From: JBCAWW01 sp045106675
GTDB lineage: Bacteria; Bacteroidota; Bacteroidia; J057
Direction of reading: 5' to 3'
Length of the DNA: 28,392 nt
NCBI GenBank assembly: GCA_045106675.1
Contig: JBGCFA010000082.1
Location: 1 to 28,392, forward strand
Part shown: positions 8,051-16,763 of the stretch, piece by piece
Layout of the letters: each line of letters begins with the position of its first letter
How positions within the stretch are numbered: the first letter of the stretch is position 1
The notes under the pieces: model-generated
The model's input: only the letters and a program-made list of their open reading frames with translations
The model's database searches: none
Told to the model about the DNA's origin: nothing
Translations under genes and position numbers: made by a program

Positions 8051-9226
8051 TTATTTGATGATCACTTGAGTGCTTTCAGCTTGCTGATCATTGTAAAGGC
8101 GAAGGTGATATACGCCAGTAGTCAATCCATTGGCGGGGATCGTCTGTTCATTGCGACCTCGCTTGGCTTCTACTAATTTTTTGTAGACGATTTGTCCGCT
8201 GGTAGAATACAATTCGAGGAAAAGATATTGCTCTTCAGGAGAGTCAAACTCTAAAGTAAAACCTTCTGACTGTGTACTAGGGTTGGGATATACCTGAATG
8301 CCGAGTTCGACAGCGTCGGGATCAAAAAAGACCTCTACGATCTCAGAGTAGGAAAATCCAGCATCAAAATCGACCTGTCGTAAGCGATAGTAAGAGTATC
8401 CGGGAATCGGATCAGTATCGACTTCTTTATAAGTGCTGACTTCATTGCTATTGCCCTGACCGGGAACGCGCACGATCTCCTGAAATAGCCTTCCATCGAC
8501 AGAGCGCTCGACACTGAAAAACTTATTATTTTCTTCATTGGCAGTAGCCCACTCGATATCGACCACGCTCCCTACTGGGGTGGCGTTGAAGGCAAGCCAT
8601 TCTACGGGAAAATTGAAATCAATGGAACAATCTCGGTTTCCATCTAGATAATCTCCTTCAAAAAGCTCAGCGCCATTTGAACCTAAGGTAGAAATCGTAT
8701 TGTTGGTTCCGATATTGAGGAGATTAGGAGATTTAAAGGGGTCAGTAAGATTGTCCATAATCGAAACATCCAGATTGTTGGCTTCATCGGTAATACAAGC
8801 ACCAGAATTGGTGAATCTAAATAGTACCGTTTCAGTATTTGCTACATAGGGAAGCTCTGGGGCCGAATTGGAAAAGGTAAAATAGAAATAATCAAATTCT
8901 GACAATATTGGTGGAGTCTCCTGCAAAACAGGCTCACGTGTTACTTGGAAAATCCACGAAATCCCATTACCCGTCTGGTCTAAAATATTGGTAGCATTGA
9001 ACAGGTCTGCCGCATTAGTACCATGTGGTACTCTAATGGTGATCTGAAGAGAGGGAGTGAAGGCCGGAGGGCCAGAGTAGGATACCGTAGGAGTCATCGA
9101 AACAAGGTAATCCGAAGTACCGGGCACTCCCCTAATATTGAAGGAGACTTGAGCCGAAGCATCTCCTATGGATAAAAGGATTGCGACCGTAAATACAGTA
9201 AGTAGCCTAGCGTAAAACTTTGTCAT
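8051..9226 (-). CDS. Secreted protein with T9SS type A sorting domain
   Basis: 391 residues from the ATG at 9226. The frame extends upstream, but the Sec signal peptide (residues 1-25, ending ASA/QV) fixes this start. The N-terminal half is a beta-rich region of unknown function with cohesin-like hints (VSFNIRGVPGTSDYLVSM). A Bacteroidota beta-sandwich module follows (VDIEWATANEENNKFFSVER, then YSYYRLRQVD), also present in the protein at 19901-20875. The end is a T9SS sorting domain with VYPNPS, LYSTSGQIVYK and GVYHLRLY. The product is expected to cross the outer membrane through T9SS and be released or anchored on the surface. It is monocistronic with its own terminator. Confidence 0.85.
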   Translation of the reverse strand: MTKFYARLLTVFTVAILLSIGDASAQVSFNIRGVPGTSDYLVSMTPTVSYSGPPAFTPSLQITIRVPHGTNAADLFNATNILDQTGNGISWIFQVTREPVLQETPPILSEFDYFYFTFSNSAPELPYVANTETVLFRFTNSGACITDEANNLDVSIMDNLTDPFKSPNLLNIGTNNTISTLGSNGAELFEGDYLDGNRDCSIDFNFPVEWLAFNATPVGSVVDIEWATANEENNKFFSVERSVDGRLFQEIVRVPGQGNSNEVSTYKEVDTDPIPGYSYYRLRQVDFDAGFSYSEIVEVFFDPDAVELGIQVYPNPSTQSEGFTLEFDSPEEQYLFLELYSTSGQIVYKKLVEAKRGRNEQTIPANGLTTGVYHLRLYNDQQAESTQVIIK

Positions 9227-9484
9227 CTTGCGTAAAATTGATTCTCCCAAACTTTGCCTCTGAAAGGATGAAGTGTGAATTGTCCAGAAAGTGTAACAAT
9301 AATTCGAAAACCCCAAATAAAAAATCGCTTTCAGAAGCTTACATGACTGATAGTGAATTGATCTGTGTAGTAATCAATCTATCTCCTCCATGTAAGATAT
9401 ATCAAAGATAGGGCAGATTGTTGAAAGTTTCCTGCCAAACGTTCGGAGATTATTCCGGCTGATGGTTCAAATATCACCATTCAG
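9227..9484. other. Intergenic region upstream of the T9SS cargo gene
   Basis: No convincing gene. On the minus strand TATCTTTG (9410-9403) matches the Bacteroidota -7 consensus TAnnTTTG and could start transcription of the gene at 9226. The nearest -33-like TTTG lies about 25 bases away instead of about 19, so the promoter call is tentative. Confidence 0.35.
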
Positions 9485-9527
9485 AAAAAAGCCCCACCAC
9501 TACGATCTCTAAATCGTGCTGGTGGGG
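9485..9527 (-). terminator. Terminator of the TonB receptor / lipoprotein operon
   Basis: A 15-position stem with two mismatches (CCCCACCACTACGAT on the plus strand at 9492-9506 against 9513-9527) is followed on the minus strand by GC and six T residues. It lies about 43 bases beyond the stop of the DUF4249-type gene. Confidence 0.85.
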
Positions 9528-9569
9528 TTCAAATAAGTCGAATTTGAAGACTATAAGCTAGATTACTCT

Positions 9570-10481
9570 TTAGTCTATAATAGTAAGCTTTTGAGTAAAG
9601 GTAAAGCCTGTAAAAATACCTAAGCCTCCTTCTATATTGCTATAAACTACCGTAGGAGGAGCAAATGGACTGAAACTCGCAATAATGGCGGCATCTCTCG
9701 TCTCTACGAAACGAGAATAGTCTTCTGTTACGTGATAGATGGTATTGATCAGACTATCACCTCGGCTAAACTCAAAGAGCGTCCCAAAAGTGATCACTTC
9801 GCCATTATTGATTTCATCATTGGTAAAGAAGTCTTGCTCTGTTCGAGAACGATAGTTATAAGTCGTATCTCCAGTTTCCGATATGATCGTATCTACCACT
9901 CGGCGTTCGAGCACTCGACGATAATAATTGGCTTGACTCGGATCATCTTGAAACTGAGTCAGCATCAAGGCTACCGAATCTTCGTCATATCGGATGATAA
10001 TACTGTCCACTTCCACTGGAGCGGGGATAAAGGTTTTAGCGCTGAGACTACGACCGTCGAGTGCTTTGACGCTCAAGGTGAATTCACTATCGTAATCTGG
10101 GGGTACGCTTTGGATACTTGTATAGAGATAAGCTCCTTCGCCTAATATCGGAGCAAGTTGTTGGAGTAGGGTAGAATCTGCAAAGCCCGGCGGTAAAGCA
10201 AAATCCAAAGGGATCTCAAAAGGTACCAAGGTGTCATTGATACCATTGTGGCTGATTACCACCTCAGCATCTCGTACAAATTGTATTTGGATATCGCCAT
10301 AGAAATCTGAGCTCTCTAGCAAAGTGACGATATAAGGATTGCCCGGCTGTAGGTAGCTCTCGGCTACAAGTAGCGGTTCATATTCGGGTAAATCTAGTTC
10401 TACTTGTTTTTGCAGGTCGCAGGCACTAAGTACCATTAGACTCGCCAAAAGCGGTAAGAAATATATACGGAAAGTTTTCAT
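9570..10481 (-). CDS. DUF4249-type lipoprotein partner of a TonB receptor
   Basis: 303 residues with a lipoprotein signal peptide: hydrophobic core, then LSAC with the lipidated Cys at 21, followed by DLQKQVELDLPEYEPLLVAE. The opening segment, with LVAESYL and a Pro-Gly turn before YIVTLLESSDFYG, is the signature of DUF4249 proteins. These are usually encoded directly after a TonB-dependent receptor and are thought to be its outer-membrane accessory lipoprotein, comparable in position to SusD. The ATG overlaps the receptor's stop (TAATG), giving tight coupling. Substrate unknown. Confidence 0.85.
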   Translation of the reverse strand: MKTFRIYFLPLLASLMVLSACDLQKQVELDLPEYEPLLVAESYLQPGNPYIVTLLESSDFYGDIQIQFVRDAEVVISHNGINDTLVPFEIPLDFALPPGFADSTLLQQLAPILGEGAYLYTSIQSVPPDYDSEFTLSVKALDGRSLSAKTFIPAPVEVDSIIIRYDEDSVALMLTQFQDDPSQANYYRRVLERRVVDTIISETGDTTYNYRSRTEQDFFTNDEINNGEVITFGTLFEFSRGDSLINTIYHVTEDYSRFVETRDAAIIASFSPFAPPTVVYSNIEGGLGIFTGFTFTQKLTIID

Positions 10482-12820
10482 TAAAACTTGAAATTGTAAG
10501 TAATAGAAGGAATGACGGGAAATAGGGCGACCTGCTGGGCTTGAAAACCTGTGGTAACGCCATCGTCATTGGTAACCTCCTCTGGGTAGATGAAATAAGG
10601 ATTACGACGATTGTAGGCATTATATGCACTGATCGTTAAGTCTGAATTTCCCCACTTCGGGAAAAAGTTGATCACCAAGCCTACGTCCATCCGGTGATAA
10701 GCTGGCATACGGAAACCATTACGTTCAGTATAGTCCGGTACGGTCTGAGGGATCGTGATGACATCTGGGCCAAATAGATAAAAGCGACCGTAAGCCAAGG
10801 TGATGGCATCGCCAGAGCGATATTCCCAAGAGGCACTGAGCGTAAAGCGTTTGTTGATTTCGTACATCGCTACCACGCTGACATCATGACGACGGTCATT
10901 GCGTGGGTGAAATTGCTTACCATCATTGAGGACATTATCGACAACAACCTCTCCTTGAGTATCGACTCCGTCAAACTGTCGCCAAGACCAAGAGTAAGTA
11001 TAGCCGACCCAACCTGTGAGTTTGCCTTTTTTCTTTTCGATATAAAATTCATTGCCATAAGCCCAACCTCTACCAAAGACAAATTCAGAATCAAGGTCGG
11101 TATTGACAAAGAGATTTGCGCCATTTTTGAAGTCGATGGCGTTTTGGAGCCATTTGTAGTAAACTTCATTAGAGACTAAGAACATATCTCCTAAGGAGAA
11201 CGTCACCCCTAAGGCAATCTGATCCGAGCCTTGAGGACTGACACGCGCATTGGAAGGATACCAAACGTCAGTCGGGAGCGTATTGCCGCTATTGGCTACG
11301 AGGTGAAGGTATTGGACCATGCGGGCATAGCTCGCTTTGATCGAAACGTTCTCGCCGAGTAATAAACGAGCCGAAGCTCTCGGTTCGAGATTGGCATAAA
11401 AGGTGCCATCCTCATGCAAAAAGCCAGAAGCACGTAAACCGACATTTACTTTAAGTAGAGTAGACACTTCCCAATCGTCTCCTACATAGACCCCAAATTC
11501 TTGGGCACGATACTTTTCTCCGGCACCAAAACTAAAGGTACTATCAGAAGCACCGGCATTGAGGCGGCCTACGGTGAAGTTGTGAAAAATGGTACTGGCG
11601 CCAAAACGAACGGTATGCTTATTATTGGGTAGCCAAGTGAATTCACTTTTGATACTACCATCAGTGATCTTGGAGCCTAGTTCGAATGAGAAGATGTCAA
11701 ATTTATTGCTGATGACATACTCATAGTCCGAAAAGCTAGCTGAGGTATTGAGAAAAAGTTTTGGTGTAAAAAGGTGATTCCAACGTAAGGTGGCGTTGGC
11801 ATTGCCCCAGCGAAAGTCAAAGTTGAAGTTGTCATCGCTAAAACCAAAGATATCTCTACCGATATATCCACTCAAAAAGATCTGATCTTTATCGCTGATA
11901 TTATAGTTTGCCTTGGCGTTGAAGTCATAAAAAAAATAGTCCGGAATTTGATTCCAGTCAGGATTGTCTTCTTGCACATCATTAAGCAAGCGCGTAAAGA
12001 TATCGACATAGGTGCGACGACCGGCAACCATAAATGAACCTTTATCTTTCACTAATGGACCTTCTAAGGTAAGGCGAGAGGAAATCAAGCCTACACCACC
12101 ACTGCCCGAAAACTTCTTTCGGTTTCCTTCATTCATCCTGACATCAATCACAGAGGACAGTCGGCCTCCATATTGACCTGGAAAACCACCTTTGTAGAGT
12201 TTTACGTCTTTTACGGCATCTGGATTGAAGGTGCTAAAAAAGCCAAATAGATGCGAGGGATTGTAAAGCGTCGTACCATCTAGCAAGACGAGGTTCTGAT
12301 CCGTTCCGCCACCGCGGACAAAAATACCAGAGGTCCCTTCGCTACCGGAGCTAATACCCGGCTTAAGCTGTAGCGTCTTGATGATGTCGACTTCGCCGAA
12401 CAATGCCGGGATTTTCTTGGCTTCCAAGACGCTGATCCGTTCAATACTCATCTCGGTAGATTTGATCTGTTCCGAATATGAGTTGGCTACGATTTCGACT
12501 GCATCGAGGCTCGCAGTAAAGAGCTCTACGTTGATCACGATATCTTCCGTCAACAAGAGCGTTTTATTGACACGATCATAACCTGCATAAGAATAGACGA
12601 TCTTTACACTATCAGTGCCTGCAGGCAAAGTCAGAGAATAAAAGCCGTATTCGTTGGTATAGGTGCCTTTTTTTAAACCTGGTGCCGCTACGGTAGCAGC
12701 AATCAAGGATTCTCCAGATTCTCCGACCCGCACATATCCACTTATGGTATATGATTGAGCTAAAAGACCGGTACTAAAAAGACTAAGAACAATAAAAAAG
12801 AGTAAACGAGTATAATGCAT
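10481..12820 (-). CDS. TonB-dependent outer-membrane receptor with carboxypeptidase-like N-terminal domain
   Basis: 779 residues. Signal peptide 1-21 (LLAQ/S). A carboxypeptidase-regulatory-like beta domain occupies about 24-105 (ISGYVRVGESGESLIAATV, then GFYSLTLPAG). The plug domain is about 115-230, with IFVRGGGTDQNLVLLDG and PGQYGGRLSSVIDVR. The remaining residues alternate as a 22-strand barrel would, ending YNFKF with a terminal Phe as in outer-membrane barrels. It imports a bulky nutrient with TonB energy; the ligand cannot be told, and there is no SusD, glycosidase or siderophore gene nearby. It is shorter than classic SusC proteins (about 1000 residues). Cotranscribed with the downstream lipoprotein gene. 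Confidence 0.93.
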   Translation of the reverse strand: MHYTRLLFFIVLSLFSTGLLAQSYTISGYVRVGESGESLIAATVAAPGLKKGTYTNEYGFYSLTLPAGTDSVKIVYSYAGYDRVNKTLLLTEDIVINVELFTASLDAVEIVANSYSEQIKSTEMSIERISVLEAKKIPALFGEVDIIKTLQLKPGISSGSEGTSGIFVRGGGTDQNLVLLDGTTLYNPSHLFGFFSTFNPDAVKDVKLYKGGFPGQYGGRLSSVIDVRMNEGNRKKFSGSGGVGLISSRLTLEGPLVKDKGSFMVAGRRTYVDIFTRLLNDVQEDNPDWNQIPDYFFYDFNAKANYNISDKDQIFLSGYIGRDIFGFSDDNFNFDFRWGNANATLRWNHLFTPKLFLNTSASFSDYEYVISNKFDIFSFELGSKITDGSIKSEFTWLPNNKHTVRFGASTIFHNFTVGRLNAGASDSTFSFGAGEKYRAQEFGVYVGDDWEVSTLLKVNVGLRASGFLHEDGTFYANLEPRASARLLLGENVSIKASYARMVQYLHLVANSGNTLPTDVWYPSNARVSPQGSDQIALGVTFSLGDMFLVSNEVYYKWLQNAIDFKNGANLFVNTDLDSEFVFGRGWAYGNEFYIEKKKGKLTGWVGYTYSWSWRQFDGVDTQGEVVVDNVLNDGKQFHPRNDRRHDVSVVAMYEINKRFTLSASWEYRSGDAITLAYGRFYLFGPDVITIPQTVPDYTERNGFRMPAYHRMDVGLVINFFPKWGNSDLTISAYNAYNRRNPYFIYPEEVTNDDGVTTGFQAQQVALFPVIPSITYNFKF

Positions 12821-12840
12821 GGGGCATAAGTTGTTAGCAG

Positions 12841-12848
12841 CAAAATTA
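12841..12848 (-). promoter_or_regulatory. Possible -7 element of the TonB receptor operon
   Basis: On the minus strand TAATTTTG matches the Bacteroidota sigma-ABfr -7 consensus TAnnTTTG and would give a leader of roughly 15-20 bases before the ATG at 12820. No good -33 TTTG is found at the proper spacing, so this is a weak call. Confidence 0.3.
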
Positions 12849-12975
12849 AAGATTGATTCCCAATGCGAGTAGTGTATTTGACATTAAGTCAAACGTCAGA
12901 AGGGAAAGTTTGTTAATAGAAAATCTACCTAATGAAAGATTATCTATGCCAATGTGATAAATCTAAAGGCTTAAC

Positions 12976-13014
12976 GCTTAAACAGTAGACGTTTAAGCAT
13001 TCGATTTGTCGAAT
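12976..13014. promoter_or_regulatory. Two adjoining perfect inverted repeats in a divergent promoter region
   Basis: GCTTAAAC (12976-12983) and GTTTAAGC (12991-12998) are perfect arms around seven bases. Immediately after come ATTCGA (12999-13004) and TCGAAT (13009-13014) around TTTG. No T-run follows. The position, between the divergent TonB receptor operon and the DUF5684-like gene, fits operator sites for a dimeric regulator, but none is encoded nearby. The whole gap (12821-13133) holds no gene. Confidence 0.4.
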
Positions 13015-13133
13015 TGGAAAACATTCGGTAAAATGATTTTGGTCTAAAAAAGGCAAAAATTAATGCAATAGTTACTTTTTGAGGACCTTAAATCACTAAG
13101 CATAAACCATTATCACTAAAACGAAATTTAGCT

Positions 13134-13616
13134 ATGGAAAATGACGTCGCATTTGGGATTATTGGATTAGTTAGCGTTGGATTTATCCTTGTCATAATTG
13201 GTCTAATTTTTTACTCCTGGTGGGTAATCTTTGAAAAAGCAGGAGAAGAAGGCTGGAAAGCCATTATTCCCTTCTATAATTATTGGACACTTTTTGAGAT
13301 TTCCGGAAAACCTGGATGGTGGTCCTTAGCATTTTTAGGGATGATTATCCCCATCGTTAATTTCTTTGTCTCTTTTGGATTGTATATCCTCTACATCTTG
13401 GCGATGGTGGATCTTGCAAAAAAATTCAAAACAGGGGATGGCTTTGTCGTTGGCTTGATTTTATTGCCAATTGTATTCTTTCCAATTCTCGCCTTTGGGG
13501 ACTATCAGTATCATGGAGACTTTGAGGAAACACTCGACGATAAAATCGACAATATTGGCAATGAGGAATCTTCTGGCGGAGATGGCGTCGAAGAAATCAA
13601 TGTCAAAGACTGGTAA
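13134..13616 (+). CDS. DUF5684-like membrane protein
   Basis: 160 residues. Three hydrophobic regions at about 7-29, 63-93 and 103-122 surround a conserved loop with WWVIFEKAGEEGWKAIIPFYNYW and ISGKPGWW (30-63). Later come DLAKKFKTG and FPILAFGDYQY. This pattern is that of DUF5684 proteins, found alone or fused to signal peptidase I in Bacteroidota. No signal peptidase catalytic residues are present. The C-terminal 35 residues are acidic and Gly/Ser-rich. Function unknown. It has its own terminator, and its upstream gap contains tandem inverted repeats. Confidence 0.8.
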   Translation: MENDVAFGIIGLVSVGFILVIIGLIFYSWWVIFEKAGEEGWKAIIPFYNYWTLFEISGKPGWWSLAFLGMIIPIVNFFVSFGLYILYILAMVDLAKKFKTGDGFVVGLILLPIVFFPILAFGDYQYHGDFEETLDDKIDNIGNEESSGGDGVEEINVKDW

Positions 13617-13639
13617 ACAATAATGTCAAAAAGATATAA

Positions 13640-13666
13640 GGCGTGGGTTTTTCCTACGCCTTTTTT
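13640..13666 (+). terminator. Terminator of the DUF5684-like gene
   Basis: GGCGTGGG (13640-13647) pairs with CCTACGCC (13653-13660), one mismatch, loop TTTTT, followed by six T residues; 24 bases after the stop codon. Confidence 0.88.
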
Positions 13667-13722
13667 ACTTCTTGCTTCGCAGAACGCTTGATTCAGTCAA
13701 AGATTCAAGTCAGCAACAATTC
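13667..13722 (+). repeat. Copy of the CTTCGCAGAACGCTT dispersed motif
   Basis: CTTCGCAGAACGCTT at about 13675-13689 lies just after the terminator. A sister word, CCTTCGGAGAACGC (13730-13743), forms the last codons of the doxX-like gene (RSPKEE on the minus strand). The two copies stand about 55 bases apart in the same orientation. Confidence 0.5.
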
Positions 13723-14094
13723 CTATTCCTCCTTCGGAGAACGCGTGAGCCAATAGGCCCATCCAATAAAAAGAAACTGCACAGGAACCCGTATCATGGC
13801 GGCTTGTTGGCTACCGATCGCAGGCTGTTCCCTGAAAAGGTCCCAAACATGAAGCGGCAAAAAGATCAACATTAAGATCAAAATCCCCCAAGCGGCCTGA
13901 GAACGGAATTTGGGAATGAAAAGCCCAACTCCTAAGAGGATTTCGACAGCCCCAGAAGCATAATTTGCCAAGAGTTTTGGAAAAAAATCTGGCATAAAGG
14001 CATCATAAAAAGCAGGATTGAGAAAATGATTTACCCCACCGTAGATCATAAATAAGGCCATCAGTATGAGGGCGATTAGCTTGATGATTTTCAT
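13723..14094 (-). CDS. DoxX-like membrane protein
   Basis: 123 residues from ATG 14094 (TTG 14100 is an in-frame alternative). Four membrane helices; the first is followed by IYGGVNHFLNPAFYDAFMPDFFP, the typical opening of DoxX-type proteins, and the second carries GAVEILLGVGLFIP. Members are linked to quinone or thiol redox and membrane processes, but most, like this one, have no proven role. The end of the gene is formed by a copy of the dispersed GAACGC motif, which may have changed the C-terminus. Convergent with the DUF5684-like gene. Confidence 0.85.
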   Translation of the reverse strand: MKIIKLIALILMALFMIYGGVNHFLNPAFYDAFMPDFFPKLLANYASGAVEILLGVGLFIPKFRSQAAWGILILMLIFLPLHVWDLFREQPAIGSQQAAMIRVPVQFLFIGWAYWLTRSPKEE

Positions 14095-14199
14095 ACTCAA
14101 AGCTAATCAAAAAATGTTCTGCCTCTGTGACGCCTTTTAGCAGTGGAGATAAGCCTTCTAATTATCCAAATTCGAAGCTCCGCACCTTCAAAACCAAAA

Positions 14200-14238
14200 A
14201 GGAAAAATTTCAGATTTTTGTAATCTGAAATTTTTCCT
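14200..14238 (-). terminator. Long hairpin terminator of the DUF4252-like gene
   Basis: A perfect 17-bp stem (14200-14216 with 14222-14238) around a five-base loop, followed on the minus strand by TTTTTGGTTTTG. It lies 56 bases after the stop of the gene at 14294-14788. The stem is AT-rich and unusually long for a terminator. Confidence 0.75.
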
Positions 14239-14293
14239 CGTTTGTGCTTGTTTGAAAGCGTCTCGGAAGCAGAGAGTGTTAAGGTTTCTATCC

Positions 14294-14788
14294 TTAATAA
14301 GGTCCCTCCAAATGCTCTAAGCCATCGATGTCTACCTCAGCATCGAGCTTTTCTAGTTCATCGAGAGGGATGAGACCACGAAGACTCATCACGGTATAGC
14401 CCGTTTCACTTTGCAGGACCATCACGAGTTCCTTGATCATCCCGCCCTGCTCGTCCATGAAAAATTGGATACTACCGCTACCGGTATTTTCTACATCGAG
14501 TTCTTCAAAGCGGCCGTTCTCTAAGCTTGTGATGAAGCGATTAATGGCAGTACCGTTGATAGGCCCTTCATTATAAGGTGCGTTAATGAGTTTGAGTGAT
14601 TTGAGTTTGATATTGCTGTCGTTATCATCTTTGCTGATCATACCGAGTAGGCTACCTCCAAAATTGATACTATTGTAGGCTTCGATGCCTTCATAGCGGT
14701 CAAAAAAGTTGGTTACGGCGGGAGATTGTGCTTGGAGCACGAAGGGTACAAACAGCAGAGCGCAGAAGATCCAGATAGTGGTTTTCAT
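14294..14788 (-). CDS. DUF4252-like exported protein
   Basis: 164 residues with a Sec signal peptide ending at LQA/QS (residue 20). The segments FFDRYEGIEAYNSINFGGSL, LKLI, and SIQFFMDEQGGMIKELVMVLQSE followed by VMSLRGLIPLDEL match the layout of DUF4252 proteins. These are small periplasmic or lipoprotein-like products of Bacteroidota, often beside ECF sigma factors; no sigma factor is present here. Function unknown. The upstream gap of about 108 bases to the next gene holds nothing I recognise. Confidence 0.8.
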   Translation of the reverse strand: MKTTIWIFCALLFVPFVLQAQSPAVTNFFDRYEGIEAYNSINFGGSLLGMISKDDNDSNIKLKSLKLINAPYNEGPINGTAINRFITSLENGRFEELDVENTGSGSIQFFMDEQGGMIKELVMVLQSETGYTVMSLRGLIPLDELEKLDAEVDIDGLEHLEGPY

Positions 14789-14896
14789 CGAGAATGGATT
14801 AATGGTTTTCTATACTTTAGTGGCAAGTCCGGCTGTCGAGACCGAACATGAGCTAGAGGTGATTAATCCTGAAATGGTTGCATGAGCTTCAAAAAA

Positions 14897-16723
14897 TCAT
14901 TGAATCCGAGCGATACCTTGCTGAGCTCGTTGGTGATTGGGTTGTAGTTGCAGCGCCTTACGATAAGCCGTCAAAGCGCTACTAAGGTCGCCACTGTTTT
15001 CGTAGGTCGAACCTAAGTTCACGAGATGATCCGGATTGTTGGGCTCTGCTTCGCTAGCCTGTCTGAAATAGTTACTGGCCCGAACATAATCAGCTGACTG
15101 GAAATAAATTACGCCGAGATTATTAGCAGAGGCTCCTTTTTGTTTTCCTAGACTCAGTGCTTGGTTGAAGGCATTAATAGCTTTATTGGTCTGGCCGATA
15201 GCCTGGTAACAAACACCGACATTGTACCAAGTATTGCCCTCGCCAGCGTAGATCGCAAGTGAGCGTTCATACGAAGCTATGGAACGCTGAAAAATGCCTT
15301 TTCTCTGAGCGTTTTGGGGGGGCGTTTTCTCGGCTTGAGTGCGCACTACCTCAGCCAGATTGAGATGCGCCCGAAAACTATTAGGAGAGACCTGAGCTGA
15401 ATGAGTAAATACTGTTTGATTGTTTTGCCAGACAGGGATTTGTTGACTGCTTTTGATGATGCCAGCCAGACAGATGAGGCCGATAAGACCGTAGTAAAGC
15501 CAGGGTTTCGCCTGCGGACGAACGCTTTGCCACAGGGCGTAGCCTCCCAAAACCAAGGCAAAGCAAAAGCCAAGTGAGGGCGTAAAGAGGAAGCGTTCGG
15601 CAAGGGCGGAAACATTGCGAAACAGTAAAGGTGTAATCGCAGCAGTACTCAAAGTGAGTAAGAAAAACCCTAGTCCAAAGCCTAGTTTTTGACGTTTGGC
15701 GACTAGCCATATAGCCCCTAGCCCGATGGCAGTATAGGCCACCAAAACCAGATAAACGAGTGGATTGCTCCAATTGGTAATAGGGATTTGCGAAAAGGAG
15801 TAATCTGGCCGTAGTGTATGCGGATAAAACAATAAACCGAGATAGTGCCCCCATACGCTAATCATCGTGGCCAAGCGTTCACCGAAGGTGTCTCCCGCCA
15901 TCACAAAATTGTTGATAAAGGTATCGCTGACGCCTGAGCCTGCTGGGATAGGATCGAAAATAAAAAGCCTCAAATAGTAGAAAAACAATCCTAAGGCCAC
16001 GAAAATGGAGCTTTGAAGCAAGAGGCTTTTGAGACTTCGCTCAGTGAAAAGCCAAATCACCAAAGGAAAAACCAAGACCCAAGGGAAAGTGCTTTCTTTG
16101 GAGAGGAGGGCTAGTGTATAAGCTGCGGCTGAACCCACTAAGCATAGCCATTGTCGTTTGCCCGTAGCGCCTAGCAAAAGCCAAATACTTGCTAGTCCAA
16201 AGAGCAAAGCCAATATTTCTTCTCGACTTTTGACATTGGCTACGACTTCAGTATGCACTGGATGAACCACAAATAGCAGGGTAATCAAAAAGCTAATCAT
16301 CCAAGGTTTTTGCGGCAATAGTTGCAGCAAGGTGGCAAATAGGACGAAAGCGCAAAGCGCATATAAAAAGATATTGACCCGATGACTGCGGCCTGGATCG
16401 AAAACTTGATCTGGTGATTTTTCTAAAGCAAAGCTCAATAAAGTGATGGGGCGATAGGTGCCGAAATTTTCGCCGCTGAAGCCATAAACCGTGCCTTTGC
16501 CAAAGATATCACCCACTCTCCCCAGCCCCTCACTGGAAACTTTATTGAGCTGAGTGTAGACGTCGTCATCGAAGGCATATTCAAATTTGCTGCTTGGTGC
16601 GTATAGCAAGCCCGCGATGAGGGCTAAAATGCCCGCGATCAAGAGGGCTTGGGCTCTACTTAAAGTATCTGCGTTTTTTTGCAGCAATGGAGTGGGGGAG
16701 GGAACCGCTTTTTTTCGAGCCAT
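14897..16723 (-). CDS. TMTC-like GT-C membrane glycosyltransferase with C-terminal TPRs
   Basis: 608 residues from ATG 16723 (TTG 16729 also in frame). About 11 membrane helices cover 25-420. The first periplasmic loop has FDDD (51-54), the acidic catalytic site typical of GT-C enzymes, then YRPITLLSF (90-98) and HPVHTEVVANVKSREE (154-169); LSKES follows at 208-212. These are hallmarks of the TMTC/DUF1736 family. Residues about 430-608 are TPRs (NTWYNVGVCYQAIGQTNKAI, ASANNLGVIYFQSADYV, PDHLVNLGSTYENSGDL). Animal TMTC proteins O-mannosylate cadherins; bacterial members probably use a lipid-linked sugar to modify exported proteins, with TPRs presenting the acceptor. A neighbouring Kelch T9SS protein is a conceivable substrate, but this is speculation. 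Confidence 0.85.
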   Translation of the reverse strand: MARKKAVPSPTPLLQKNADTLSRAQALLIAGILALIAGLLYAPSSKFEYAFDDDVYTQLNKVSSEGLGRVGDIFGKGTVYGFSGENFGTYRPITLLSFALEKSPDQVFDPGRSHRVNIFLYALCAFVLFATLLQLLPQKPWMISFLITLLFVVHPVHTEVVANVKSREEILALLFGLASIWLLLGATGKRQWLCLVGSAAAYTLALLSKESTFPWVLVFPLVIWLFTERSLKSLLLQSSIFVALGLFFYYLRLFIFDPIPAGSGVSDTFINNFVMAGDTFGERLATMISVWGHYLGLLFYPHTLRPDYSFSQIPITNWSNPLVYLVLVAYTAIGLGAIWLVAKRQKLGFGLGFFLLTLSTAAITPLLFRNVSALAERFLFTPSLGFCFALVLGGYALWQSVRPQAKPWLYYGLIGLICLAGIIKSSQQIPVWQNNQTVFTHSAQVSPNSFRAHLNLAEVVRTQAEKTPPQNAQRKGIFQRSIASYERSLAIYAGEGNTWYNVGVCYQAIGQTNKAINAFNQALSLGKQKGASANNLGVIYFQSADYVRASNYFRQASEAEPNNPDHLVNLGSTYENSGDLSSALTAYRKALQLQPNHQRAQQGIARIQ

Positions 16724-16755
16724 GAGCAATTATACTAAAAGTCGGATGCGCTTTG

Positions 16756-16763
16756 CAAAAATA
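16756..16763 (-). promoter_or_regulatory. Possible -7 element of the TMTC-like gene
   Basis: On the minus strand TATTTTTG matches TAnnTTTG, 33 bases before the ATG at 16723. A -33 element at proper spacing is not clear, so support is weak. Confidence 0.28.

Noticed and set aside
10886..11179. Plus-strand open frames within the TonB receptor gene
   Set aside because: They are shadows of the long minus-strand frame, with no start context or domain.
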